Assembly: GCA_006386115.1 (NCBI GenBank)
Contig: VFIW01000004.1
Location: forward strand, 310,001 to 374,000
Source of the DNA: Globisporangium splendens
Lineage: Eukaryota > Oomycota > Peronosporomycetes > Pythiales > Pythiaceae
DNA: 64,000 bases
Direction of reading: 5' to 3'
Below are positions 32,380 through 43,201 of this stretch, piece after piece. Numbering within the stretch: position 1 is the stretch's first letter; each line of letters begins with the position of its first letter. Position numbers and translations under genes: made by a program. The notes under the pieces are model-generated. The model made no database searches and had not been told where the DNA came from. It saw only the letters and a program-made list of their open reading frames with translations.

Positions 32380-34581
32380 ATGAACGGCTTCAGCGGCAGC
32401 CATGGCAAGAGCCCCAAGCACCAACAGCACAGCGGCAAGAAGCCCCACTTTAGTGGCAGCAGCAGCCACGCCCATGGTGACGTGAAGAGACCCAACTCGT
32501 TCAGTTCGAATGGCCAAATGAACGGCAAGAAGAACGCCATCAATGGCCACCACCGCCAGAGCAACCAGAGCCACAGCAACAGCTTTGCTAAAGACAGCAG
32601 CAACAACAACAACAAGCGCCAATGCTCTGAGATCCAACGCACGCGCCAGAAGCTGCCGATCTTCGTGCACCGCCAGAAGATCATCTCGACCGTGCAAGAG
32701 CACCAGGTGGTGATCCTCGTCGGCGAGACCGGCAGTGGCAAGACGACGCAGATCCCGCAGTACATCTTTGAGAACAACAACGACCAGCGCATCGCGATCA
32801 CGCAGCCGCGTCGTGTCGCTGCCATCACCGTCGCGCAGCGCGTCTGCCAGGAAGTGAACAAGGGGCCGATCGGTGAGACTGTCGGGTACTGTGTGCGGTT
32901 CGATGACACGACGACCAAGTCGACCAAGCTCAAGTTCATGACCGACGGTATGCTCGTGCGTGAAGCGCTGCTGTCGCCTACACTCGAGCGGTACTCGGTG
33001 ATCGTGCTCGATGAAGCTCACGAACGTACGCTGCAGACGGACATCCTGTTTGGGGTCGTGAAGCAGGCGATGCGCAAGCGCAAAGACCTCAAGGTCGTGG
33101 TCATGTCCGCGACGCTCGATGTCGGTCTCTTCCAGCGGTTCTTTGCCGAGAGCAACCCGGCGATCATCCAGATCCCAGGTCGACAGTTCAATGTCGACGT
33201 ATTTTATACGGCAAAGACGCAGCCAGATTACCTCGATTCCGCGCTGGTGACGGTGCTCCAGATCCACATGGACGAGCGCGAGAACAATGGCAGCATCCTG
33301 GTGTTCCTGACGGGTCAAGAAGACATTGAGACGCTCGAGACGCTGCTGGAAGAATACGGCCGAACGCTGCCAGCCGAAGCGATGAAGCTGCTGGTGTGCC
33401 CGATCTTTGCGGCCATGCCTCGAGAGCAACAGATGAAAGTGTTTGAGCCAGCGCCGGTGGGTGTGCGCAAAGTGATTCTAGCCACGAACATCGCCGAGAC
33501 GTCCATTACAATCAACGGCATCCGCTTCGTTGTCGATACGGGTCTGGTGAAGCAGCGCTCGTTTGTTGCGAAGAGCGGTATGGAGATGCTTCTGACCGAG
33601 CCAGTCTCGAAGGCTCAAGCTTGGCAACGTACCGGTCGCGCGGGTCGAGAAGCGCCAGGTGTCTGCTATCGACTCTTTCCTGAAGACACGTTCGAGCAGC
33701 TGTCGGAGCGTGCGATCCCCGATATCCAGCGAGTGAGTCTCGAAGTGGTCGTGCTGCAGCTCAAGACCATGGGCATCGACGACATCCTCGGGTTCGACTT
33801 CATTGAGAAACCCAAGACGGCGTCGCTTATCAAGGCCATGGAGAAACTGTACGCACTCGGCGCCTTCGACAAGACGGGAAAGCTGACGCAGCGCGGTCGC
33901 CAAATGGCGGGGCTTCCCGTCGAGCCGATGTATGCGGTGATGCTTCTCAAGTCCACGGAGCTCGGTTGCGCCGAAGAAGCGCTGAGCGTCGTGTCCATGT
34001 TGTCGGTCGAGTCGATTTTCTTCTCGCCGCGTGACAAGAAGGCGCAGGCTGCGCAATCGCGTGCCAAATTTCAAGCCTACGAGGGTGATCAGATCACGCT
34101 GTTGAACATTTACAATGGCTACATCCAGGGCAATGTGAAGCAGCGCAGCAAGTGGTGCCACGATCACTTTATCAACCACCGCGCGATGACGCGCGTCGAG
34201 AGTGTGCGCTCGCAGCTGAAGGGCTACCTGGAGAAACTAGAGCTGCCGATCGAGTCGAGCTTCCCGGACATTGATCCGCTGCGGAAGAGCATCGTCGCGG
34301 GTTTCTTCCTGAACACGGCGATGCGGTCGCTCGCTGACGGCAACGGCGGCGCCAAGACGGCGTTCAAGACCATGTGCGGCCGCTCCGAGATCGTCAAAGT
34401 GCACCCGTCGTCGTCGCTGTTCATGCGCAACCCGCCGCCGAAGTGGGTCGTGTTCAACGAGCTCGTGTTCACGAGCAAGCACTACATCCGCTCGGTCGTG
34501 ATCATCGAGAAGGAGTGGCTGCTGGAGCTCGCGCCGGCGTTTTTCAAGAAACTCACGTCGGTCTCCGGCAGTGCACAGTGA
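32380..34581 (+). CDS. DHX33: DEAH-box RNA helicase, DHX33-like
   Basis: Intronless ORF of 733 aa from the first ATG (32380). The open frame extends 30 nt upstream but lacks an ATG there. Residues 1-90 are Ser/Asn/His-rich and low complexity. Helicase motifs in order: GETGSGKT (~115, motif I), TQPRRVAA (Ia), DEAH (~211, II), SAT (~240, III), LVFLTGQEDIE (IV), TNIAETSITI (V) and QRTGRAGR (~416, VI). Then come the winged-helix, ratchet-like HA2 (LVPEPMYA-type LPVEPMYAVMLL) and OB domains (VHPSSSLF, EWLLELAPAFF). Sequence runs such as RQKLPIF at the start of the core and FGVVKQAMRKRKDLK match human DHX33, involved in rRNA transcription and nucleolar function, better than the splicing helicases PRP2/16/22/43. 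Codon use is strongly GC-biased. Confidence 0.9.
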   Translation: MNGFSGSHGKSPKHQQHSGKKPHFSGSSSHAHGDVKRPNSFSSNGQMNGKKNAINGHHRQSNQSHSNSFAKDSSNNNNKRQCSEIQRTRQKLPIFVHRQKIISTVQEHQVVILVGETGSGKTTQIPQYIFENNNDQRIAITQPRRVAAITVAQRVCQEVNKGPIGETVGYCVRFDDTTTKSTKLKFMTDGMLVREALLSPTLERYSVIVLDEAHERTLQTDILFGVVKQAMRKRKDLKVVVMSATLDVGLFQRFFAESNPAIIQIPGRQFNVDVFYTAKTQPDYLDSALVTVLQIHMDERENNGSILVFLTGQEDIETLETLLEEYGRTLPAEAMKLLVCPIFAAMPREQQMKVFEPAPVGVRKVILATNIAETSITINGIRFVVDTGLVKQRSFVAKSGMEMLLTEPVSKAQAWQRTGRAGREAPGVCYRLFPEDTFEQLSERAIPDIQRVSLEVVVLQLKTMGIDDILGFDFIEKPKTASLIKAMEKLYALGAFDKTGKLTQRGRQMAGLPVEPMYAVMLLKSTELGCAEEALSVVSMLSVESIFFSPRDKKAQAAQSRAKFQAYEGDQITLLNIYNGYIQGNVKQRSKWCHDHFINHRAMTRVESVRSQLKGYLEKLELPIESSFPDIDPLRKSIVAGFFLNTAMRSLADGNGGAKTAFKTMCGRSEIVKVHPSSSLFMRNPPPKWVVFNELVFTSKHYIRSVVIIEKEWLLELAPAFFKKLTSVSGSAQ

Positions 34582-35146
34582 TGAACAGGCAGCGCACTTG
34601 CGTAGAGTACATATGGAGAAGGGTCTATTGTCACAGACGCCAGTAGAAGCATACACATTGCTGTAGAAAGCCATCGACATGCGTCCAATCGACCAGCCCT
34701 TTGTTCATGCATCCACTACAGAATATTGAGCAACCCATAAATAATGTGGTAGACACCATGGGAGTCGCTTATTTTAGGTTCGTGCCGAAAATGACATCGC
34801 CACCATCAACCAGTGCCTTCATGTTTGTATGCCGCAGAGTCCTTCCATACCTAATACCCCTAACCATAATAAACAATATTCTGTTTCACACAGGATACTA
34901 TATTACACAGGTATTATACTAGCTAGATGTACGCCTTCAATAAAATAGGTTTCGACAAAATATGGAAGGCTATTGGGTAGCACAAATATTCTTTGTTGAA
35001 GGCACGGTTGTCGTCGTGTGCGCCAATCGATTGGGCTCATGTGTGCCAAGCGAAATTCGCGCCCCGACGCCGTCAAAACCTTCAGTCCCTCGCTCGTTCA
35101 ATTCAACCGACTGGTACGTGGATGCGAACTGCCTGCGCCGTCGATG

Positions 35147-35174
35147 TGTCTGTCTGTCTGTCTGTCTGTCTGTC
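35147..35174. repeat. (TGTC)7 microsatellite
   Basis: Seven perfect tandem copies of the tetranucleotide TGTC upstream of the eL33 gene. Confidence 0.95.
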
Positions 35175-35239
35175 AGTCCATGGTGGCGGTTCCGCGCCGC
35201 GCTGTGCTACGCGCCCAACAGGAGAGCATGCGAAGAAGC

Positions 35240-35262
35240 AGAGAGAGAGAGAGAGAGAGAGA
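35240..35262. repeat. (AG)11 microsatellite
   Basis: About eleven perfect AG copies, within the putative 5' region of the eL33 gene. Confidence 0.95.
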
Positions 35263-35539
35263 TGGACGAGAGAGCTGGCTGCTGGTGGCGAGACGATTGG
35301 AGTGAGCAACTGCAGCACAACAGCAGCGAGCGAAAGCGAAGGAGACAGAGAGCGCAGTGAAAGCACAGCAGTGCTGTGAAACGGGGATGTGAATATACCA
35401 GCGCATCCTGCGACAACCAGAGTCCGCAGCCCTGTATCATTCAGCTGCCTGAGCAGGCGAAGCTACCATCAAGAGCAGTGCCCTGAAATGCAGTTGTGTA
35501 CTCCAGATCCATCTGCAGGTGCATCACAGATCACCTTCG

Positions 35540-35559
35540 CTCTCTCTCTCTCTCTCTCT
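35540..35559. repeat. (CT)10 microsatellite
   Basis: Ten CT copies about 140 bp upstream of the eL33 start. Such pyrimidine tracts are common near transcription starts of ribosomal protein genes, so a promoter or leader function is possible. Confidence 0.9.
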
Positions 35560-35697
35560 TCCACCGAGTCGCTGTTCTCCTTTTGGTTTAGTAGCGGCGG
35601 CACAGTGGACAGCACACAAGCATGGTTGAGAATCAGCATGATCCCAGAAACCTGACGATATTTCTGTGTTTCTTCTCGTTGCAGAACTTAATTCAAA

Positions 35698-36123
35698 ATG
35701 GTCGCTTCTTCTGGTCAACCAACTCGTCTCTACGTGAAGGGTGTCTTCGTGGGTTACAAGAGGTGCGTTGCCTGGAGCTACGCGTGCTTTGTTCTTTCCC
35801 TTATTCAGAGGTGCTAAACGTTTGCTTTCCGTTATTTTTTGACATACTACAGAGGTCTTCGTAACCAGTACTCCCACACCTCGCTTATCAAGATCCAAGG
35901 TCTCCAAGATAAGAAGGATGTTGACTTCTACCTCGGTAAGAAGATCGCCTACATCTACAAGGGCAAGACCTTGAAGAACAACTCCAAGTTCCGTGTGATC
36001 TGGGGCAAGGTCACCCGCGCCCACGGCAACAACGGTCTTGTCCGTGCCAAGTTCGCCAAGAACCTTCCAGCTGAAGCCATCTCCGCCTCGGTGCGCGTGA
36101 TGCTCTACCCAAGCCGTGTTTAG
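35698..36123 (+). CDS. RPL35A: 60S ribosomal protein eL33 (L35Ae)
   Basis: Large-subunit ribosomal protein. Exons 35698-35762 and 35853-36123 encode 111 aa, the usual length. The N-terminus [13 protein letters not shown] joins across the intron to [16 protein letters not shown], followed by [35 protein letters not shown] and the invariant C-terminus [10 protein letters not shown]. All are characteristic of the family. The intron splits the Arg codon of YKR-G. The codon choice (many C-ending codons, AAG for Lys) is that of a highly expressed gene. Confidence 0.97.
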
Positions 36124-36641
36124 ATTCTTAGGACGTGGTAATTGATGATGAATACGAAAGAGAGGGGTAAGGACGAGTTCCTGTTTTTCAGAGAAGAATC
36201 CCACCATTTCCGGACTTTTCGCTTGGTTTTCGTTGTGGTTTTCTTTTATAGTTGACTGCAATGCTTTTGGTTGACGTGCTTTGCGTCTTTTACTTGCGAC
36301 ACCAATAACAAAAGCATGATCATGACTCAACGCAGCTCTCCACACCCTGAGGCTATCATGCGGACACGGTTCGTTGTGCGTCAAGTTGTCGTCATGCCAT
36401 AATTGACCTCTTTCACATCTTCATGCTCTGTAAAACACGCATGTGTGGATTTGAAGTCGATTTCGGGTCGCATGTTCTGTGTTCTGTGCAAAAGCAGCCA
36501 AGTCCCTCGTTGGTTTGCCAGAACAGAAACTCAAATACTATATTCTCTGATAAACATTCAATCAACAACGCGCGTCATTGGCGCCACCACTTTCCGCAGC
36601 TCGCTACAAGCTCACTCTTCAATTAAAAAAAGAAACACACT
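36124..36641. other. Convergent intergenic region, 518 bp
   Basis: 3' regions of the converging eL33 and ferric reductase genes. AT-rich with short oligo-T and oligo-A runs (36620-36632), consistent with polyadenylation signals. No gene seen. Confidence 0.4.
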
Positions 36642-38960
36642 CTACATTTCAAATTCTTCGTAGTGGACGTCAAAGATTCCGGCGTACGTCTTTGCTTCGC
36701 TCTCGACGGCGTGGATCATACCCATTGGACCGGAGACCCACGTGCCGATACCGGTCGTGCCGATCGCAAAGTTGTGCGATTGCTCCTTGACCACGTCGGC
36801 AAAGAGCTCCTTCACGTTCAGGCGGGTTCTGCTCACAGAGTGCTTGAACTGCACTTCTTGGCCGTCGAACGAGAGCGTGTGCGAGTAGTTCGAGCCTCGG
36901 TCGTCGTCATTGTTGTTGCCAATTGGGTTGTTGCCATGACCCGGAGCCATTCGAGCCTTGTCGATGCGACTCATGGAGCGTGGCTTTGACTCAGAGACGG
37001 CGACAAACCACCCCGCTGCGGCGCCAACGATCATGATCAGTACCTCCAAGAAACGCTGTAAAGGCCACATGTTCTGGTTGATACGGTCCGTGCCCAAGAT
37101 TGGGTACCCGAGGCGAATGAAGTAGAGCGCAAAGAAACTGGCCGTGAAAGTGACGAAGAACATCATCATTTGACGTGGCACCGAACGGGATGCTTGGAAA
37201 AATGGACGGGTCGGCACCATGCTCGTGTCGTCCATTGGCTTGAGGGTGATGCCATTTGGAATATCGACGCCGCCAAGATGCTGATCGCCGGTAAAGCACA
37301 AGCGAACCTTGATCTTTTGGTGATCTGGATCGAACTGTTCAATGGCATCGAGAAGTGGTTCGAATTCATGGAAGATACCAATTTCACGCGACGTCCAGTG
37401 GAAGTACACTTGAGCGTTGGCCATGGTCGGTTCGTTGTTGCGCATGCTGTCGAGGACTTTGCCCAAGATGCTGATGATTGGAGTCGCGCCAATACCACCG
37501 GCAACGAACACCAGCACCGGGTACTGCTGGAACGCGTCCGTCATTTGGCCGTAGAACCCGTCGACATAGATCAGCGGCATCTTGCGCTCTTCGCGTGCTT
37601 GGATCGCGAGGGCATAGAGCGATTTCGTGAAGTCCCCGATAGCCTTCACGTGCACCGTGAACGTGTCTTCATATTCAATTGGAGACGAACTGATACTGAA
37701 CGGGTGCCATTGCGTGTGCGACAGCAGTGGGACGTGCAGGTACACGAACTGACCCGCATGGTAGTGGCCTGCTCGTCCAGGGCTTCGCCGGAACACGAGA
37801 CGAGTGATCTCACCTGGAATGGCTTCAAGATCAACGACTTCACATGGGACGTGATTTTGACTCTTGGACATGATACGGTGCATCATGTAGAGGCACACGC
37901 CAGGGTACATCCAGATCACGAAGGACGAGAAGTGCAAAGCCGCGCTGAAGAGCACGACGATGAACAAATGGTGCGAGTAGTAAAACACTTCGTAGTGGTT
38001 ACGACGAACCCAGGGAATCGACGTGAGCCCGATGATCACGCAGCAAAACAGTGCCAGTTGGCCCGTGAAGTTCTGGAACCGCTTGCGGCCATCGTCGCCG
38101 ATGTCACAATCAAAGCACGGGAACGACGACGAGATGAACGTGCCGGCTTTAATCCACGCTCGGTAGTATGGGAAGGCGTGGCAGACAACCATCAAGATCG
38201 CGAACGCACCCATCCAGCGGTGGAACTTGATAGCGTGCGCGTAGTCGATCCCCATCGAGATCATCCAGAAGCAGTTGCGCGTCGCGGGCAGGATCAGCAG
38301 CGAGAAGCTCAGCACGGCATTGAAGCCGAATACGTAGCCCACTGTCATGAAAGTAGCGTCTGCGTCTGCTGCACCGACTTCGACCAGATCGTCGTATTTG
38401 CGCGAGAAGATGGCTGCGAACCAGACCGCATTGAGCCCCAGAAAAAGCAGCGTGAATATGGATTCGCCGTACGAGATGTTCATGCCGGCAAGCAGGATCT
38501 TGCGCTTGAGGAACCGCATGAACGTGCGATGCCAGCCGATTGGCACGGGCGGCAACGCGTCTCCGTACGCCAAGAAGATGCCACCGATCATCGTCGGCAA
38601 GCCAATAAACATGTACACCACCACAAAGTCGACCACTTCACGATGGCCGCCGACCCACGCCGTGCCTTGGACTTCCGCACCAAACCACTCGTACATCGAG
38701 TACCGCAGATGCATTCGGTACTCGGGCAGCTCGTGGTAGATGTATCCAAAGAGCACGACCGCCGCGCACAAGCCGACGATGGTGTACGGCCAGCGCTTGT
38801 GGTTTTTTTTCACGGGCGTGCCGTACATGTACGGCGCCGCGAACATGGACGACTTGTTGCCGGCGCTAAGCGTGAAGAACTTGCCGTCGCCTGGCGTCTT
38901 CACCACCGATGCGCCGGGCGACACGTCGATGCTCGTGCTGTGCTGCTCGAACGCCGTCAT
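36642..38960 (-). CDS. Ferric-chelate reductase / NADPH oxidase family (FRO-like), 772 aa
   Basis: Single-exon flavocytochrome that passes electrons from NADPH through FAD and two haems across a membrane, to ferric chelates or oxygen. Membrane helices lie near residues 58-76, 110-132, 165-185, 205-225, 250-270 and 300-345. The haem-ligand His pairs are visible at ~247/261 (FHRWMG, VCHAFPYY) and ~330/343 (YYSHHLF, ALHFSS). The FAD site is HPFSISSSP (~419-427) and the nucleotide site VFVAGGIGATP (~484-494). Two more hydrophobic spans at ~599-618 and ~637-656 interrupt the NADPH domain, as in plant FRO proteins, which favours a ferric reductase over a superoxide-producing NOX. There are no EF-hands. 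C-terminal GTWVSGPMGMIHAVESEAK is the last nucleotide-binding motif. The long frame on the opposite strand is a shadow. Confidence 0.92.
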   Translation of the reverse strand: MTAFEQHSTSIDVSPGASVVKTPGDGKFFTLSAGNKSSMFAAPYMYGTPVKKNHKRWPYTIVGLCAAVVLFGYIYHELPEYRMHLRYSMYEWFGAEVQGTAWVGGHREVVDFVVVYMFIGLPTMIGGIFLAYGDALPPVPIGWHRTFMRFLKRKILLAGMNISYGESIFTLLFLGLNAVWFAAIFSRKYDDLVEVGAADADATFMTVGYVFGFNAVLSFSLLILPATRNCFWMISMGIDYAHAIKFHRWMGAFAILMVVCHAFPYYRAWIKAGTFISSSFPCFDCDIGDDGRKRFQNFTGQLALFCCVIIGLTSIPWVRRNHYEVFYYSHHLFIVVLFSAALHFSSFVIWMYPGVCLYMMHRIMSKSQNHVPCEVVDLEAIPGEITRLVFRRSPGRAGHYHAGQFVYLHVPLLSHTQWHPFSISSSPIEYEDTFTVHVKAIGDFTKSLYALAIQAREERKMPLIYVDGFYGQMTDAFQQYPVLVFVAGGIGATPIISILGKVLDSMRNNEPTMANAQVYFHWTSREIGIFHEFEPLLDAIEQFDPDHQKIKVRLCFTGDQHLGGVDIPNGITLKPMDDTSMVPTRPFFQASRSVPRQMMMFFVTFTASFFALYFIRLGYPILGTDRINQNMWPLQRFLEVLIMIVGAAAGWFVAVSESKPRSMSRIDKARMAPGHGNNPIGNNNDDDRGSNYSHTLSFDGQEVQFKHSVSRTRLNVKELFADVVKEQSHNFAIGTTGIGTWVSGPMGMIHAVESEAKTYAGIFDVHYEEFEM

Positions 38961-40882
38961 CTTGCCTCACGCGCCTCTTGTGTGAATCTGGTTGCTGGAG
39001 TCCTTATTGACGATATGCGCGTCTGTGTGTGCGGTCGAACGTAATGCTAATGTGCAATGCCTCCCTTCCCGCGCGCGTTTCGCGTGTGCGTGGGTCCGCG
39101 CAATCTCTCGAGTGGACTGTGCGTCCGCGCGCAGATTGCGTTGCGATGGTCGCGCCTCAGAGTCACACACACACTCAACTCCCCGTCGTGCTTCGCAGAT
39201 GTGCACTGACTGGCTTTGCAGTGCCATCTTCTCTTCCATGTTGGCCGCCACATGAGAACGCGTAAAGGGTCAGCAGGTTCGATGAAGCCATCTGGTGCGC
39301 GCTACATCCGCGGAGCCAGCTGGTAGATGCGCACATCAAGAAATGTGGGTTCCCGTAGAAATAGGTAAAGTCAACTACGACACGCATTACGTTCTTTAGA
39401 GAGAGGGATTATTTGCAGCAAAATGCATCTTCTATCAACAATATACAGATATACAGGTTCGACGAAATGTGAAAGAGGTTTATGTTTTGCCAATTCGGTG
39501 CGCACAAGCCAGTTCCGAGTGTGATCCTTTCGTATCTGTGCCAGCATGTTTGGCAGCAGCTCTCAAATTCATTTCCATCCACTGTGAGTGAGTGCAACCG
39601 TGGCGACTTAGTGCACAGTATGATAACTTAGCGATGATTTGGTGACTTCTTACGATATCCCAAATTCTTGCGCGACCTCGCACGAATGTTGACTTGAGTG
39701 GGTGATTATTGAAGCAAAACGAGAGAGGCACCGAAATGGGGATGATTATACAGATTTGGCATCACTCTCTCGCATGCATTAAAGCAGGTATATAGAGTTT
39801 CATAGGAGACCCTTCTGAAGGCCAAACGCATTCGTGTCCTGTCATGTCGCATCCCCGCAAGACTGTGGTTGAAGGGTCTCGACGAGAAGATGATGGACGC
39901 ATTCTTCTCTTCGTCGACAATGCGCCATCGAGTGGCTTCAAGATGTGTGGTACAAGCTAGACGATAGTGTGTTTTCGCTAATGCATGGAAACATACCAGG
40001 GTGGGCGATTTTCGAGGCGGAAAGCGCAGCGGAAGCTTGTGACAGATTGTGTGTTGTGGACAAGATGGAGGTCGGATTTTTGCTTTTCCGTGGTCATGAG
40101 CCAATACAAATAGGCATCGCCTTTGTCGTTGCACAGTGTCGCGAGCGTAGTTATGAATTATGCAGGGTATTGTGTTTTTTCGGGGTGATATTACAGGGAG
40201 CCAAGTCTGCAGTGGTATACGTGATCTGGATGAGATTTGTTCCACGGCTGTTTTGGGGCAACCATTCGCTGAAGCTTCACATATTGTGTGCTCAAAATGT
40301 GCAGCACCAGGGTTCGCTGGTTTGTGGCGCCACAGTGGTAGTGCCGAGCTCAAGATGGTGCCCCGCGACCATAAACATTGTTACAGACGGGTGCTCTAAG
40401 GATGCGTCTGGCAAAATACAATGCTGCTGGAGGCACTGGTTGTCACGTCGGCTTACAACGCTGCTTGAGGTGCTGGTGACCAAGCCAGTGCCTTGAGCAG
40501 CAGCAGACATTTTTGCCAACCGACTTGTCACCTAGTGTTGTTGTCGCGTCGATTTAAAGGCAGACTGGATCGAAAGGTTGCCAAGATCATTCCGACTGAA
40601 CTCGCACGATTCAGATCCGCACATCATTCGTGTGCTTCAGTTAGAATTGTACCCGGATTTGTCGTTTTGATAACCCTGGTGTGTCTTGATTGTGCACCCT
40701 GTTTCGTCGAAAAATGACTGCATGGTTGCTACCACCGTCTTCAAGCCACCAATTGTGGTTGACTTCACAATTTACACTACTGCCACAATCGATTCCAGAT
40801 CATTCGTTCGGTGCCACGATTACACACTTTGGCCTCACCCAGACGATGCCTGATTGTGTTCTCATTCCCAACACCACACGAA
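38961..40882. other. Gene-poor stretch, 1.9 kb
   Basis: No gene recognised. Two overlapping opposite frames, 39706-40353 minus (215 codons) and 39945-40496 plus (183 codons), show no family motif, no clear ATG context and no conserved-looking domain. They could be a decayed mobile element, but I see no terminal repeats, transposase or reverse-transcriptase motif. The right end must hold the F-box/LRR promoter and the left end the ferric reductase promoter. Confidence 0.4.
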
Positions 40883-42973
40883 ATGGACGCTGCTGCAAAG
40901 ACGCAGCCATCTCGCCACAGCATGCGCACGCGCAAGCGCAGAGCTATCGCCACACGCGCTGCTGCTGTCTACGAGAGTAGCGGAGAGCCTGGCGACCGCG
41001 ACGCGGGCAAGAAGTCGAGGCGCGTAGCAGTGCGTGGTGCGAGTGACTCGGAGCAACAAGAGCTCGCGCAGATCCAGCACGAATGCGCGCTCATCGATGC
41101 AGTGTGCGCGGCGGTCTCGAACGAGAAGCATGGGTCTCGGTCTGCACAGCACAAGTGTGGACGCAAATCTCGGCACGGCGGAAACGCTGCGACGATGACG
41201 ACAGAGGTGGAGAATAAGCAGGTGCAGAATGGTGGGAGGTTGGTGCTCTGCGATGTCGGTGAACGCGTGATGATGAGCTTCTTGCCGGCATTGCCAGGCC
41301 GCTTGAAGGCTGAGAGCGTATGCAAGCGGTGGCGCCATATGAGTCTACGCGAAGTGCCGCTGCAGGAACTGGATTTTGATAAAGTGGTGCTACGATCGAT
41401 CACGAAGAAAGGTGTTTTGCAAATCTTGCAGCGCTCGAATGGGCAGCTACGACGTCTGGTGCTGCCTGACATGCAGATAGACGATGCGATAGTACAATGC
41501 ATTGCTAGCCAGATGGATCTCCAGTTCTTCCGCGCACATAGGTGAATTGATGCATAATGACTCGCGGACATGGTGGTGCATGCATGCTTATGGTTGCTGA
41601 TATGCGTCTAGACTGCAAAAGAAGCACATTTTCCAGATCCTGCAGCATTGCAAGAAGCTGGAGGTGTGTAGCTTCTAGACAGCGATCTGTGCTTGCTCAT
41701 CTCACTTAATATCGCTCATTTTGCATGCTTGTTTATTGATATGAAACATAGAGTCTGGAGCTCCTGGACTGCCAAGCACTGCAGTTGGCGGGGTGGAAGC
41801 ACGATCCTGGAGCTGTGTCCTTGCAGAAAGTGTACCTCAATGGATGCGATTACTTGACAAATTCAGCAGCACAGTCATTGATACAAATGTGCGGCCGTGG
41901 ACTGAAGAAGTTTATTCTGACAGGTACCACGCTCGTACGTGTTTTGCCGCAGTGCTGGGGTTTCCTAATATTGTGTTGCGGTCGATGCAGGGGCGGTAAA
42001 TGTTGACTCTGGCATTTTCTCGTGCCTCGCAAGGAATGCCGTGGCGCTGTCTGAACTCACGATGAGGTTTGTGATCTTGGGAAATGCATGTTGCTTTCTG
42101 TGTGGTGTCTCTGATATGGTATCGTGGGATCATCTATTGTATGTAGCCATTGCAGACACGTGCGTGTGCGAGACCTCACGATTCTCATGGAAACACTTTG
42201 GGAGACCCTCTCTTGGCTTGACTTTTCGTTCTGTGGTGGCATCTCATTGTTTCCGGTATGCCATTTTCCTCCTCAACTCTGCGTATGTCTTGAAAGTTTA
42301 CCTTCTATCACTGACAATTGAGCTTTGAACTACAGGAATCGCCGACGCTCCCCATGCTGCAAGTCCTCATGCTTGACAAGACGAAGATCAATGACGACGG
42401 ACTGAAAGCCATCGCGAGAATAGCTCCTCATCTAAAGTATCTCTCGCTTCAGGTACGAGCTATGGTCTTATATACTCTCCCAATGCATGGATGGACGCAA
42501 TGATGTAAACATTTTTAACTCGGCCCGGGTGGTAGGACTGTCGGTGTATAAGCGATGAAGGGATTCTTGCACTTGCGTCTCCGGAAGGATGCCTCAATCT
42601 CGAGCTGATCGATTTGAAAGTGAGTCCATGAGTGTATGCCAATGTAGGTGTTCTCTGCAGCAGTGTGGATCTGACGGTCTGGAGTTTGTTATCCGAATCA
42701 AAGGGGACTAGTGTGACGGACCAGAGCATCATCGAGCTCGAAGAGGCGTGCATACACCTGCGCATGGTGAGGCTCGACTCCTGTCGGTCAATCTCACGGG
42801 AAATGCGGCTGAAATACAGTGAGCGCGCTCGAGGCATTGTGTTCAGTGGCGAGATGAACGAGTACGAGCGGGTTTCGATGGGGCGGAAGAAAGTGGAGCT
42901 CGTGGACGATGAGCAAAGTAACACCGAGTCCGCGAGCGACTCGGACTGCGATGAGTACTCCGACGTCGCGTGA
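40883..42973 (+). CDS. F-box-like leucine-rich-repeat protein, 509 aa, 8 exons
   Basis: Putative substrate receptor of an SCF ubiquitin ligase. Exons close in phase: 40883-41541, 41612-41663, 41752-41923, 41991-42066, 42156-42255, 42336-42452, 42536-42619 and 42704-42973. The N-terminal ~110 residues are basic and Arg-rich (HSMRTRKRRAIATRA) and may be a nuclear signal. Residues ~115-155 (VGERVMMSFLPALPGRLKAE, then SVCKRWRHMS) are F-box-like. LRRs of the CC (cysteine-containing) type follow, often one repeat per exon: QRSNGQLRRLVLPDMQIDD, LQKVYLNGCDYLTNSAAQSL, LPMLQVLMLDKTKINDDGL, DCRCISDEGILALASPEGCL and CIHLRMVRLDSC. The last exon ends in an acidic Ser/Asp tail. The AAAG acceptor of the last exon is chosen by phase. 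Confidence 0.83.
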
Positions 42974-43201
42974 AGTTGGTCTAGGCACTCCATCTGCCAA
43001 CGTGATGGCTCTGCATGTGAATAGTCAACGATGCTGTCTGGAGAACATGGCAGAACGAAAAGGCAAGAACGCAAGGTGCAGACAGGAGTAGTGCTAATAT
43101 AACAATAATTTGGCCCACAACGGAACGGAACTGGAATTAGCTGCATTATTAAACTCCCCAATTCACAGGTGTCTCAAGACGCTAGCACACGTCAAAAGCA
43201 T

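Larger units (their letters stand above)
34582..35697. other. Intergenic and eL33 5' region, 1.1 kb, with microsatellites
   Basis: No protein gene recognised. The right half is the 5' region of the eL33 gene: a CTCGTTGCAG acceptor ends at 35684, so a 5'-UTR intron probably precedes the start codon. It contains three simple repeats, listed separately. Confidence 0.5.

Noticed and set aside
37170..39044. 624-codon frame antisense to the ferric reductase
   Set aside because: Same effect: the sense frame has all haem, FAD and NADPH motifs, while the antisense product is low-complexity and Arg/His/Asp-rich.
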